Position numbers and translations under genes: made by a program | Assembly (NCBI RefSeq): GCF_004208525.1 | Contig: NZ_SGIT01000002.1 | Coordinates: 310,001 to 374,000 of the forward strand | Reading direction: 5' to 3' | DNA length: 64,000 nt | Origin: Sphingobacterium corticibacterium | GTDB taxonomy: Bacteria > Bacteroidota > Bacteroidia > Sphingobacteriales > Sphingobacteriaceae | The notes under the pieces: generated by a model | Database searches by the model: none | The model's input: only the letters and a program-made list of their open reading frames with translations | What the model was told of the DNA's origin: nothing | Shown: piece after piece, positions 9,903-18,440 of the stretch | How the letters are laid out: the number at the start of each line of letters is the position of its first letter | How positions within the stretch are numbered: position 1 is the first letter of the stretch

Positions 9903-10361
9903 TCATGGTTCAAAAACTTTCTGGTTACCAATGCTGTCTGTTGGAAAAGCAACTTCAAACTCGGCATAGACTCGAAATTCTTCTTTTGTTTCTTGATAAT
10001 CAGATTTTAGGTAATACTTCACAATTCTGTATTTCCCGACTTTGTAATCAATTTCTTCGGTGAAAAGGCTTTTTTCATAGGTATAAAAAACCGATGGTGA
10101 GAAGTTATAACCTATATCCTCGAAAGCTTGCTCGGGCGACACGTTTATCCACTCCTTATTCTCATAACGTTCAATCCAATAATGTAATCCCGCCGATATG
10201 GTTTCTCGCGTATTATTTGTCATGGTTACTTCTACTGTCTCGGGGAGTTCGGAGAGCTTAACTAAATTTGGTTTCACCGATAAGGTCACGGCATCCTCTT
10301 GTATTGGCGTGCCACTTGATATAAAAGTTGCCGAGATGATAAATAAAATAATTTTTTTCAT
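9903..10361 (-). CDS. Small secreted protein with bacterial Ig-like domain
   Basis: A 152-residue protein with an N-terminal signal (MKKIILFIISATFISSGTP). The remainder reads as one Ig-like beta sandwich: VTMTNNTRETISAG, YWIERYENKEWINV, and a C-terminal GKYRIVKYYLKS strand. This pattern resembles the Big_14-type domain of small Gram-positive and Bacteroidota envelope proteins (recognition by pattern only). No catalytic residues stand out. It appears monocistronic; its function is unknown. Confidence 0.6.
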   Translation of the reverse strand: MKKIILFIISATFISSGTPIQEDAVTLSVKPNLVKLSELPETVEVTMTNNTRETISAGLHYWIERYENKEWINVSPEQAFEDIGYNFSPSVFYTYEKSLFTEEIDYKVGKYRIVKYYLKSDYQETKEEFRVYAEFEVAFPTDSIGNQKVFEP

Positions 10362-10424
10362 ACTGTTTTTTTATCCGAAAACAGAAACCCTCAAAATTGA
10401 GCGTTGTAAAGATTAAGATTATTA

Positions 10425-10916
10425 CTAATGGGGCAATCTTTCTCTAAAATAGCCATATACCCATGTTCCAGCCACCGCACATAGCAGGGTTACGGCAATG
10501 ACGGATGCGCCTGTACCAATCTGTGCAAACAATGGCCCGGGACAAGCTCCGGTTATCGCCCAGCCGAAACCAAAAATCAATCCTCCGTATACCTGACCTT
10601 TGTTAAATTTCTTTGGCGAAATGGTAATTTTCTCTCCATGAATTGTTTTCACGTCTAACTTTTTGATCAACCAAACAGAGAGCATCCCTACGACAACAGC
10701 ACTACCAATAATTCCATACATATGAAACGATTGCAGACGGAACATCTCCTGTATACGGAACCAGCTGATGACTTCCGATTTAACAAACAGTAAACCGAAA
10801 ATCATTCCAACAAAAAGATATTGGAGGTTAGCATACCACTTACGATTCAACTGACTTTCGCCGACACACATTGTAGTCTGCGATTTTTTTTCTGCGTTTG
10901 TATTGGTATTGTTCAT
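10425..10916 (-). CDS. YeeE/YedE family sulfur-transport half (C-terminal type)
   Basis: A 163-residue protein with four hydrophobic segments. The signature GLIFGFGWAITGACPGPLFA near residues 116-135 contains the conserved Cys of the YeeE/YedE (TsuA-like, DUF6691) family. Members import thiosulfate or related sulfur compounds across the inner membrane. It follows the partner half gene by 15 nt in the same orientation, so the two short proteins probably make one transporter that is a single chain in other bacteria. A soluble Lys/Asn-rich N-terminus of about 25 residues precedes the first membrane segment. Confidence 0.88.
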   Translation of the reverse strand: MNNTNTNAEKKSQTTMCVGESQLNRKWYANLQYLFVGMIFGLLFVKSEVISWFRIQEMFRLQSFHMYGIIGSAVVVGMLSVWLIKKLDVKTIHGEKITISPKKFNKGQVYGGLIFGFGWAITGACPGPLFAQIGTGASVIAVTLLCAVAGTWVYGYFRERLPH

Positions 10917-10931
10917 CTTGTTTTTTGCTTT

Positions 10932-11495
10932 TTAAAGTGAAAGTATATAGGGCAAAATCCAGTTTGCCATCACGAATCCACCTATCATGAAGCATATCGT
11001 GGCAACAAATGACGGCCACTGTAAATTCGACAATCCCATTATAGAATGTCCACTGGTACAGCCACCAGCATATCGGGTACCGAATCCCACCAGAAAGCCC
11101 CCTACAACGATCAATATAAACCCTCGCGGGCTAAACAGCGCATGCCAATTAATGACTTCCTCTGGGATAAGGTTATTGTAATTGGTAATACCGTAGCCCG
11201 CCAACTCATCGGTTAATGCCGGATTTACCTCCATAGGTTGTGGGTTCGCCAAAAATACTGTTGCCAGTATTCCGCCAAGGAAAATACCGAAAACAAAGAA
11301 TAGGTTCCATGTTTCCTTTTTCCAATCGTAATGAAAAAACGGTATTTTCGCCGGCATACAGGCGGCACAAATGTGACGGAGGGAGGAGCTGATTCCAAAA
11401 GATTTATTACCCAATAGGAGCAATGCAGGCACCGTCAGCCCAATCATTGGCCCCGCAATATACCAGGGCCACGGTTGTCTCAAAAAATCCAACAT
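10932..11495 (-). CDS. YeeE/YedE family sulfur-transport half (N-terminal type)
   Basis: A 187-residue membrane protein containing [18 protein letters not shown], the Cys motif that relays thiosulfate in YeeE-type channels, and several transmembrane segments. I chose the ATG at 11495 ([13 protein letters not shown]) over an upstream start at 11540, because a TAGATTTG -7 element at 11528-11535 would lie inside the longer reading and the extra residues do not resemble the family. It is the first gene of the two-gene sulfur-uptake operon. No rhodanese or persulfide dioxygenase, the common neighbours, is seen here. Confidence 0.88.
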   Translation of the reverse strand: MLDFLRQPWPWYIAGPMIGLTVPALLLLGNKSFGISSSLRHICAACMPAKIPFFHYDWKKETWNLFFVFGIFLGGILATVFLANPQPMEVNPALTDELAGYGITNYNNLIPEEVINWHALFSPRGFILIVVGGFLVGFGTRYAGGCTSGHSIMGLSNLQWPSFVATICFMIGGFVMANWILPYILSL

Positions 11496-11527
11496 ATTTG
11501 CTTTTTTTATGTAAATGTTTCCACATA

Positions 11528-11535
11528 CAAATCTA
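11528..11535 (-). promoter_or_regulatory. Likely -7 element of the YeeE/YedE operon
   Basis: The minus strand reads TAGATTTG, matching TAnnTTTG, 32 nt before the chosen ATG at 11495. It supports that start over 11540. Confidence 0.45.
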
Positions 11536-11654
11536 TACAAATTAACATATCTGATTTGTCACATTGGTTACATAGTGTTATTTTTTTGCTTAGCAGTATA
11601 CCGGAAATAATGAATACATTAGAACATTTAAAGGTGATGCAAAGTTATGTGACG

Positions 11655-13385
11655 CTAGAAAAGATAAGTCAACCCAATCGTTCCACCACCATGAAAAGTA
11701 TTTCTTTTCCGATCGGCTCCCCAAAATTTCCATATCACCCCTTTAGTTCCGGGTTCGCGATCAATCGCTTCCGCATAGGTAAATGATGGCGCTGCATATA
11801 CTTGAAGATACCGGTTCAAGTTGACTGCAGGAATAAGACGTAATGAACTTCTATTGGGATCCACATACCTAACGTGTTTATCAAAATGAGTCCGATGAAC
11901 CAGTTCTGTTGACAACATAAACCGTGGTTTATGTACGAGATGCGCCCCAATGCCCGCTTCAACACCATACTTAACGTTGTAGTCGTTTACATAGGTCCCT
12001 ATAGCTAAAACACTATACATCACCCGTCCACCACTTCTGAGACTCAAATTAACAAACTTGCTTTCATCGACTCCTAATGAAAGTTGACGAGAACCATTTC
12101 TGATCCAGTTAAATACCCCTATAGGGTAATCACTACTATCTGCAATATTAAGAACAGCAAGCTGGACGCCATGCACCTTTTTGGCTACATTAATGCCGCC
12201 TGCAAATTGGTTTCCCACCTCACCCTTCGTTAAATTCATCACGCCGGCCAATTGTATATTCTTTGCCGCATGGTTAGCCAGATTGATTCCACCTGTCAGT
12301 TGCATTCCCGAAACGAGCGTATCTGCACTGTTCCATGCTCCTGCCAATTGTATACCGGAAAGCTTATTCAAACTAACATTGCTAATTCCCGCAGCCTGCA
12401 ATCCTTCAACATTTCCTCCAACCACGTTAAATAAACCTGCAAATTGAACACCATGCATATTAAACTGATTGACATTAAAGGCTCCCGCAAGTTCCGTTCC
12501 CGTTACACCAGCGGTATATCCACCTATGATATTTAAGGAGAATTTATTAACCACCTGTGAATTAAAAAGACCATGTGTACTCAACCCAGGAGTCATCGAT
12601 ACCTGAAAAGGACTATACACAAAGAAGCCTCCTAAGTTGAGGTTTTGTACCCGTTGCCTAGAACTTGTAAAAAACCTACCAAACATGGTATTTGAAATCA
12701 TCTTACTGGAATCAGAAGCATAGTAATATCCTGTTTTCCTCTCCTTCCCTACATATGCAACCTCTACCGGAAGCAATAAGACAAGCATTGTATCACGGTA
12801 ATTTTCTTTACTCAAGGCTATTGTAAAAGTAGTCTCTGGATGCTTGACGTCCAATTCAAAATAGCCACGCTTATTGGTGAGCGTAGCGGTCTGATATGTT
12901 GTCCGGTCATACACGGTCGCAAAACTAACAGGCACGTCTGTACGGATATTCTTGACATAACCCGAAATCCTTGTTCTATTATTTTTGATCGTATCCAATT
13001 CAACCGTGCTTATGTCCATCCGTTGCGGCGCATATCTTATAATAACATGCGAATTGGTCTCTTTAAAACTATATTGTGTCCCAAGCAGTTGTTCTAAATA
13101 ATCTACTAACAAACCTTGATAACGATCTACATAAACTTCTTTATCTAAATCCAGTAACTTACTGTCGTAAGAAAACAATATCGACTGATTATGTTTCAGC
13201 ACTTCAAAAACTTCTCTTATACTCGCACCGTCGAATTTTGGCACTTGTATATGGCCTGAAAGTATATTTTGGCTGCAAGCAGGTAAACAGTTGAAAATTA
13301 TAATTAATGCAACTAGTGCAAAAAGTTTAGATTTACGGATTATATATAGGATGATTTTCAAATGGTTATTAAAGTTATTATACAT
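11655..13385 (-). CDS. STN-domain / carboxypeptidase-regulatory-like protein with surface-repeat barrel
   Basis: About 576 residues from the ATG at 13385, 14 nt after the anti-sigma stop; a longer in-frame start at 13421 would overlap that gene. Order of parts: membrane/signal segment ending near CLPACSQ; an STN-like secretin/TonB short domain (REVFEVLKHNQSILFSYDSK); a CarboxypepD_reg-like strand domain (SGYVKNIRTDVPVSFATVYD); then about ten degenerate G-[VI]-Q-x-A-G-x-x-N repeats like the LA_2272-type surface repeat; then C-terminal strands ending in Phe. It lacks a recognisable TonB plug and receptor barrel, although it sits where a FecA-type transducer would be expected. It may be the surface signal input for the sigma/anti-sigma pair (inference). 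Confidence 0.7.
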   Translation of the reverse strand: MYNNFNNHLKIILYIIRKSKLFALVALIIIFNCLPACSQNILSGHIQVPKFDGASIREVFEVLKHNQSILFSYDSKLLDLDKEVYVDRYQGLLVDYLEQLLGTQYSFKETNSHVIIRYAPQRMDISTVELDTIKNNRTRISGYVKNIRTDVPVSFATVYDRTTYQTATLTNKRGYFELDVKHPETTFTIALSKENYRDTMLVLLLPVEVAYVGKERKTGYYYASDSSKMISNTMFGRFFTSSRQRVQNLNLGGFFVYSPFQVSMTPGLSTHGLFNSQVVNKFSLNIIGGYTAGVTGTELAGAFNVNQFNMHGVQFAGLFNVVGGNVEGLQAAGISNVSLNKLSGIQLAGAWNSADTLVSGMQLTGGINLANHAAKNIQLAGVMNLTKGEVGNQFAGGINVAKKVHGVQLAVLNIADSSDYPIGVFNWIRNGSRQLSLGVDESKFVNLSLRSGGRVMYSVLAIGTYVNDYNVKYGVEAGIGAHLVHKPRFMLSTELVHRTHFDKHVRYVDPNRSSLRLIPAVNLNRYLQVYAAPSFTYAEAIDREPGTKGVIWKFWGADRKRNTFHGGGTIGLTYLF

Positions 13386-13398
13386 AGACACGAGGCGC

Positions 13399-14328
13399 TT
13401 AATTAATGTAATAGACGTCATCTTTTTTACTCATTTTTAAGTCGAACGTTTTCAGAATTACATCTATAATTTCCGTTAGATTCTGCTGTTCGAATGTTGC
13501 TGTATAGGTTAGATTCTTTACTTCTGGATCCTCAATCAAAAACTTTTTTTGATAAGCTTTCCCTAAGATTTCGAAAACTCGCGGCAAAGGTGTGTTCTCA
13601 AATGTAAATTCCTGATGGACATAATACCGATAAAGCTGATCCGGCACGGTGTCAATACGAACCTTCTGATCAGAAGTATCTGAAACGACGATCATCTGAT
13701 TCGGCTTTAAAACGATTTTCTGTTTGTTATAGGCGACTTGTACAGCACCACTTGCGACAATGACCTCTGTATCCATTCCGTCACGCCGAACATGAAAGCT
13801 TGTTCCCAACACTGTGATTTTACTTTTACCACTTTCGATAACAAAAGGATTATCTGGGTCTTTTTTCACGTCAAAAAAGACTTCTCCGGCAAACAATCGA
13901 ACCCTCCGATCTTTCCCAAGCCAGTCTTTTCGATAAATCATTTCCGCGCGCGTATTTAGATGTACTGTACTCCCATCTGGTAGTCCAACATGCTGAACTT
14001 GCATATCCGTTTTTAATTTCTTTTCTACACGCAATATAGATTGGAGTCCCCAAAAAACAAATGCTCCGAACAACAATAGCGATGCTGCCACGCGTATCCA
14101 ATTCAGGTGATTTCGTTTTCTATTGTCACGCATCCGAACAAAATCTGACCAAGCCTTGTCAACATCTATTTCAGGAACCTGTTTACGTTCTTCTCCAATA
14201 TCCCATACTCTTTTCATTTCCTCCAATTCCTTTTTATTGTCGCTATGTTCAGCAGCCCAAGTTTCCACCAAAAGACGCTCTTGATGATCAGCTTCTCCGA
14301 CGATGTATTTTATTAATAGTTCTTTCAT
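13399..14328 (-). CDS. FecR-family anti-sigma factor
   Basis: A 309-residue protein. An N-terminal cytoplasmic helical region binds the sigma factor, a membrane segment lies at about residues 80-100 (IRVAASLLLFGAFVFWGL), and a FecR domain follows (GEVFFDVKKDPDNPF, ITVLGTSFHVRRD). A C-terminal DUF4974/STN-like domain ends in VILKTFDLKMSKKDDVYYI. FecR proteins relay a signal from an outer-membrane partner to an ECF sigma factor. Its start overlaps the sigma gene stop by 4 nt, indicating translational coupling. The next gene, with an STN domain, is its probable outer-membrane partner. Confidence 0.93.
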   Translation of the reverse strand: MKELLIKYIVGEADHQERLLVETWAAEHSDNKKELEEMKRVWDIGEERKQVPEIDVDKAWSDFVRMRDNRKRNHLNWIRVAASLLLFGAFVFWGLQSILRVEKKLKTDMQVQHVGLPDGSTVHLNTRAEMIYRKDWLGKDRRVRLFAGEVFFDVKKDPDNPFVIESGKSKITVLGTSFHVRRDGMDTEVIVASGAVQVAYNKQKIVLKPNQMIVVSDTSDQKVRIDTVPDQLYRYYVHQEFTFENTPLPRVFEILGKAYQKKFLIEDPEVKNLTYTATFEQQNLTEIIDVILKTFDLKMSKKDDVYYIN

Positions 14329-14855
14329 AATCCTATCATGATGATTAAGGTCAACACATTTAAATAATCTGCAAGATGATGCCGCAAGTGTTTCAATGCT
14401 TTAGTCATATGGCCTTCCACCGTTTTCAACGACAACGTCAGCATCTCGGCTATTTCTTGGTATTTCAACTCCTGAAACCGGCTCATCTCGAACACCATTC
14501 GACTTTTTTCAGGCAATTGGGACAGTGCCATATGCAGCTGTTTCCGCAATTCGGCGTCACTTTGTTGGGCGCAGGTATAATCACCTCTATGCTGCTGATC
14601 TATTTCATATCTCATTTTTATTTGTTCTCGTTTGATAAGATTTACACTTTCATTATATACTGCACGGTATAGGTAGGAACGGACAGAAGTATGGATACCT
14701 CGTTGCCAATCTTTTTCCCACAGTCTCAAAAAAACCTGCTGAACAGTTTCTTCAGCCGTATCAGCATCTCCTAATATCTTAAAAGCATATCGATGCAGTT
14801 CTCTAAAATGAGTCCTGAAAACTTCTTCAAATTTTTTCTCTTTATCTAACAGCAT
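14325..14855 (-). CDS. ECF RNA polymerase sigma factor (FecI-like)
   Basis: A 176-residue sigma-70 family protein. Region 2 contains FRTHFRELHRYAFKILGDADTAEETVQQVFLRLW and region 4 contains LPEKSRMVFEMSRFQELKYQEIAEMLTLSLKTVEGHMTKAL. It heads a sigma / anti-sigma / STN-protein operon and so probably directs transcription of that operon and its targets when an extracytoplasmic signal releases it. The C-terminal hydrophobic tail (LNVLTLIIMIGL) is common in Bacteroidota members. Confidence 0.94.
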   Translation of the reverse strand: MLLDKEKKFEEVFRTHFRELHRYAFKILGDADTAEETVQQVFLRLWEKDWQRGIHTSVRSYLYRAVYNESVNLIKREQIKMRYEIDQQHRGDYTCAQQSDAELRKQLHMALSQLPEKSRMVFEMSRFQELKYQEIAEMLTLSLKTVEGHMTKALKHLRHHLADYLNVLTLIIMIGL

Positions 14856-15081
14856 AGTTGTATCCTGAATGCACTACTATTTATGAAGACAATCAAATTG
14901 ACTTCCACCCTTAAAAATTTTCACCTTTTATTTTTACCACGTTGCTTTTCCATTGAAACAAAAATAGACAAAGCCTTTTTTATTTATTTTTTTCATTTCC
15001 GGTAAGGGTATGGCTGGAATAAACTGTCATAGTTCTAAAACAATAGGATAGATAACATTAAATCTTAAACGTAATCACAAA

Positions 15082-15666
15082 ATGAAAAAAACGCGAAAAA
15101 TTCAAAAACAAGTCAAGTACGGATTGATGATTTCCACATTATGTCTTGGCTTACAGCTAACAGCAGATGCCCAGGACATAACATACGGCTTAAAGGTGGG
15201 CGCTCTATACAACATGCCAAGCTATGGCAATAAAGCGGTTAGTAATTCTGAATCGAAGTTTGGTATACAAGCGGGAGTTTTTGCCCGAACTTCTGAAAAG
15301 CTCTATTTGCAGGGAGAATTAAGCTTTTCCACTTTTAAATCGAAGTATGCTTTCCAACAGCAGAACCACAACCCAACATTCTATCAATTGAATTTACCTA
15401 TCCAATTGGGATACAAAATTGTCGAAACCGAACAAATGAATTTGAGAGCTTCGGTAGGACCTCAGGTAAACTACAACCTAAAAAAAGTTAACGCCACTAA
15501 TAACACAAATTTCAATACGTTTACTTATGACGGTGTCGTGAACATCGGAACCGATATCAATCGTTTTATGATAGATCTTCGATATAATCACTCGGTTAAC
15601 AAAACGAGTAAAGCTCTTGATAGTCGAGATCGAATAGTTGGCTTATCTGTCGGATATAAGTTTTAG
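15082..15666 (+). CDS. Outer-membrane beta-barrel protein, PorT/OmpA-barrel type
   Basis: A 194-residue protein with an N-terminal signal ending near LTADAQD (residue 31), then eight or so amphipathic strands (ITYGLKVGALYNMP, LYLQGELSFSTFKS, RASVGPQVNYNL, FMIDLRYNHSVN, IVGLSVGYKF). It ends in Phe, as outer-membrane barrels do. It matches the small outer-membrane protein barrel (OMP_b-brl_2) architecture; no ligand is evident. It is divergent from the sigma-factor operon and could be one of its targets, but no shared promoter motif is visible. A weak hairpin at about 15704-15727 follows. Confidence 0.8.
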   Translation: MKKTRKIQKQVKYGLMISTLCLGLQLTADAQDITYGLKVGALYNMPSYGNKAVSNSESKFGIQAGVFARTSEKLYLQGELSFSTFKSKYAFQQQNHNPTFYQLNLPIQLGYKIVETEQMNLRASVGPQVNYNLKKVNATNNTNFNTFTYDGVVNIGTDINRFMIDLRYNHSVNKTSKALDSRDRIVGLSVGYKF

Positions 15667-15848
15667 GTTGCAAAGTATCTGTCAGGGACAGATTTCATTA
15701 TAGAGCTTTCTTCATTTGAGGAAAGCTTTATCTTATCTAAAAACGCTCACCTTAAAATAATCATCCAATAGGTCTCTCTAGTTTCGTCAACAAATAATTA
15801 TTCACTTTCTATGATGTCTGTTATGGCTTTTTCTATCTAAAACAAAAA

Positions 15849-15870
15849 AAGCCCGACTTTTGTCGAGCTT
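15849..15870 (-). terminator. Original tRNA-Pro terminator, now stranded beyond the element
   Basis: Arms 15849-15857 and 15862-15870. In minus-strand RNA all nine pairs form (one G-U) and seven U follow. In plus-strand RNA the same position is a C-A mismatch. It abuts the left att repeat and therefore looks like the terminator that followed tRNA-Pro before insertion. Confidence 0.7.
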
Positions 15871-15897
15871 TTTTGTCGGGGTGGCAGGATTCGAACC
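15871..15897. repeat. Left attachment-site repeat
   Basis: A 27-bp sequence identical to 29657-29683. It contains the last 22 nt of tRNA-Pro (with its GGATTCGAACC core) plus the flanking TTTTG. Only the tRNA 3' end is present; beyond 15897 the sequence departs from the tRNA. Confidence 0.92.
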
Positions 15898-16012
15898 ATT
15901 ATCATACCCTACTTTTACTTTTCTTATTTTATTCTGATTATTAGGTGTTTATAAAAATTAATTCCTAACTTTACCTATCTTTACAAAGGTAAAATATGGT
16001 AATATTAAGCAT

Positions 16013-16033
16013 TTCTGTCCGAAATATGTCCGA
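16013..16033 (+). promoter_or_regulatory. Putative integrase arm-binding site, left end
   Basis: Contains TGTCCGAAATATGTCCGA, two GTCCGA half-sites 11 bp apart, ending just before the integrase ATG. The same 21-bp block with one mismatch occurs in the same orientation near the other end of the element (29606-29626). Confidence 0.6.
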
Positions 16034-16038
16034 GAAAT

Positions 16039-17370
16039 ATGAAAGTGAATTTTTATTTAGATAAGCCCTATAATCCCAACGTTGCCCCTGAAAAGATCAA
16101 GCAGGAACTGGCTAAGGTTGGCGGAAAAAAGAAGAATTTTGCGCCCAAGTTCTGGAATCCATCCCCGACTGCGCTGTATCTTTTCTTTTCACCGGATAAG
16201 TCCTGCAGGATAAAATACAGAACCAACTACAAGATACTGTCCAAGAACTGGGATTTTGAAAAGGAGCGTATGAAGCCAAGTGTCAGCGGTGCATTGGAGT
16301 TCAATGTCGAATTGAACAACCTTGCAAACAGCTGTACAAGGGAAGCAATGCGCAAAAAAGACAAAAACCAGTTTCTTTCCAAAGAGGATTATAAACAGAT
16401 TGTACAAGACTGTATCGACAGGGACAATGCCGTCAACAGCGAAATATCCATTTCCCACCTAAAAACCCAGTTCCTTTCCTACAAATCCAATTTTGTCAAA
16501 GAGGGTACGATAAAAGAATACCGGACAGTCTTTAAGGGGTTGGAGGATTTTGAGAAGCATAAGGGAACAAAACTTATCCTTAGGGAAATGGACGGTAAAT
16601 TTCTCGATCAGTTTGAGGTATTTTTAAGCAAGAAAAAGAACACGAACGATGATGATAAGACAGGTTTGCTGAATGATACCATACACAAGTACATATCCAC
16701 GTTAAAGGTATTTCTAAAGTGGTGCAACGACAATGATTATTTAGTGCATCCCGATGTTTTTAAGACACAGAAAACAAATTTTAAAAAGAAAGCATATAAC
16801 GAAATCATTGCGCTGTCTGAAAAGGAAATAGAGAAGATACTGAACCATGATCTTTCGAACAAGCCCAGCCTGGAAAGGGTACGGGATCTGTTCTGTCTAT
16901 TGTGCTACACGGGACAGAGGTTTGAGGATCTGATCAACTTTGATCCAAAGGACATCAGGAACAATGCTTGGGACTTTATTTCGATCAAGGTCAAGAAAAG
17001 GGTAATCGTACCATTTGAGGGGTACATCGCCCCCGCAAAGGATATTCTGGAACGTATCGGTTACAAAATACCCAAAATATCGAACCAGAAGTTCAATGAA
17101 TATATTAAAACGGTCGGAAAACTGGCAGGGCTGAACGATACCATAAAGATAACGAGGTATTCGGGCAAGCAAAAACTGGTGATAGAAAAAAAGAAGTACG
17201 ACTTTCTATCGAGCCATGTCGGTAGGCGGTCAATGGTCACAAATCTATTGAGCAGGAACGTACCGATTACACTTGTACAGAAACTGACGGCACATTCCGA
17301 TATACGGACTTTAATGAAATATGAATCGGCAAGCACGGACTCGCTAATCGATGCACTAAATAAATTTTGA
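16039..17370 (+). CDS. int: Tyrosine site-specific recombinase (integrase)
   Basis: A 443-residue integrase that would insert the element at the tRNA-Pro 3' end. It has an N-terminal arm-binding region, a SAM-like core-binding domain at about residues 135-245 and a catalytic domain with Arg294 (YTGQRFEDL), His393-x-x-Arg396 (SHVGRRS), His419 (TAHSD) and nucleophile Tyr428 (LMKYES). All canonical residues are present, so it appears active. It is the first gene inside the left att site and reads inward. The doubled GTCCGA site lies directly before its ATG, so it may regulate itself. Confidence 0.96.
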   Translation: MKVNFYLDKPYNPNVAPEKIKQELAKVGGKKKNFAPKFWNPSPTALYLFFSPDKSCRIKYRTNYKILSKNWDFEKERMKPSVSGALEFNVELNNLANSCTREAMRKKDKNQFLSKEDYKQIVQDCIDRDNAVNSEISISHLKTQFLSYKSNFVKEGTIKEYRTVFKGLEDFEKHKGTKLILREMDGKFLDQFEVFLSKKKNTNDDDKTGLLNDTIHKYISTLKVFLKWCNDNDYLVHPDVFKTQKTNFKKKAYNEIIALSEKEIEKILNHDLSNKPSLERVRDLFCLLCYTGQRFEDLINFDPKDIRNNAWDFISIKVKKRVIVPFEGYIAPAKDILERIGYKIPKISNQKFNEYIKTVGKLAGLNDTIKITRYSGKQKLVIEKKKYDFLSSHVGRRSMVTNLLSRNVPITLVQKLTAHSDIRTLMKYESASTDSLIDALNKF

Positions 17371-17373
17371 GTT

Positions 17374-18276
17374 ATGGACGAAAAATACTTTAAGTTGAGA
17401 AAAACATGGAGAAAACGAAAGAACAGATTTGATATAGGACCGTTGTTCAATATGAATCCTATCCACATTTCGGGGTATTTTGTCATGCGGATATTTAACA
17501 TAACCGAACAGGAATATATCCCTTTCTATCAACACCATAAAAAGTACTACCTTGCAGGCAACCCTGACGGCAATGAAGAAACGTTTTTAGCAAAAGTACT
17601 GGAAATTGTCGATAAGGACAGGAAATCACGGGAAACGTTATACTACTACAATACACGATCTAAGACAAGGATACACAAATTGACCAGATTTCGGGAAGCT
17701 CTTAAAGAGGTGGACAGATGGGGTCTGACGGTGACCAACGAAGAACGTTTACGGCAGTCCGTCTCCTATGTGCAGGAAATAATGAACTGGCAGAATACCA
17801 ACGACACAAAATCCGTATTGTCCAAATTCTTGTTTGACGAGAGGGGTTCTGACCAGTTTTTTATAGAATATCAACGGATCATTGAGAGGAAAAATGAATT
17901 GGAGGTACTTTTGGAAAAAGAACAGTCAACCGTAAAGGATTTGCAGGATCAATTGAAAAATGTTGCTCCGGAATATAGGATTGCAATTTTGAACGGAGAC
18001 CAAAAACTATTAATTGACCTTTTCATGCAATTGAGAGACTTAAAAGTTCCCAGAACAGATAATAATTTCCTATCGGCAAAGCCTGAATTATGGGCAAGAT
18101 TGATCCATAACTATTTCACGTTGTCTCGCACAAACAGCAAAGAAGACAACCGTCAACTACTTAGCTATGATACGATACTTGATTACTTTAAGGACAACTT
18201 GGGAAAAGAGATGCTCAAATCAAAAAACAGGAGTAAATATTTCAATATTAAAGAATCTAACAGAATATATACGTAA
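17374..18276 (+). CDS. Hypothetical protein linked to integrase, with coiled-coil
   Basis: A 300-residue cytoplasmic protein starting 4 nt after the integrase stop, so probably co-expressed. I recognise no domain. The N-terminus is basic (KLRKTWRKRKNRFD). Residues about 165-205 (IIERKNELEVLLEKEQSTVKDLQ) look like a coiled coil, and the C-terminal third has a helical segment (LWARLIHNYFTL, LLSYDTILDYF) ending in a basic tail. The position suggests a role in recombination or element maintenance, but nothing in the sequence proves this. A long palindrome follows at 18306-18353. Confidence 0.6.
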   Translation: MDEKYFKLRKTWRKRKNRFDIGPLFNMNPIHISGYFVMRIFNITEQEYIPFYQHHKKYYLAGNPDGNEETFLAKVLEIVDKDRKSRETLYYYNTRSKTRIHKLTRFREALKEVDRWGLTVTNEERLRQSVSYVQEIMNWQNTNDTKSVLSKFLFDERGSDQFFIEYQRIIERKNELEVLLEKEQSTVKDLQDQLKNVAPEYRIAILNGDQKLLIDLFMQLRDLKVPRTDNNFLSAKPELWARLIHNYFTLSRTNSKEDNRQLLSYDTILDYFKDNLGKEMLKSKNRSKYFNIKESNRIYT

Positions 18277-18305
18277 AACACACATGTCTGTTTTTCAGTA
18301 ATTTG

Positions 18306-18353
18306 CAAATCAAAAATCCCCTCAAAATTAATTTTGAGGGGATTTTTGATTTG
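18306..18353. repeat. 48-bp perfect palindrome
   Basis: Two 24-bp arms with no spacer, centred at 18329/18330, containing CCCCTCAAAATTAATTTTGA at the centre. It sits between the integrase-linked gene and the HTH gene. It could be a bidirectional terminator (T-rich outer arms) or a cruciform or protein-binding site. Confidence 0.85.
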
Positions 18354-18440
18354 TGTACTTCCCAACTTTGCCCATGTTAACTCACTCGGAGAAAGTGGCC
18401 ACGACTTCGATATTCTTACATTGATAAACATGAGCAAACT

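Noticed and set aside
11496..11540. Upstream start for the YeeE/YedE gene at 11540
   Set aside because: The predicted -7 element lies inside this extension, and the residues do not fit the family.
15877..15897. A possible second tRNA at the left element end
   Set aside because: Only the 3' third of tRNA-Pro is present; the sequence departs from tRNA after 15897. It is the duplicated att site.
17061..17501. Minus-strand 146-residue frame opposite the integrase end
   Set aside because: It is an antisense reading of the integrase catalytic domain, which has all active residues in the plus frame.
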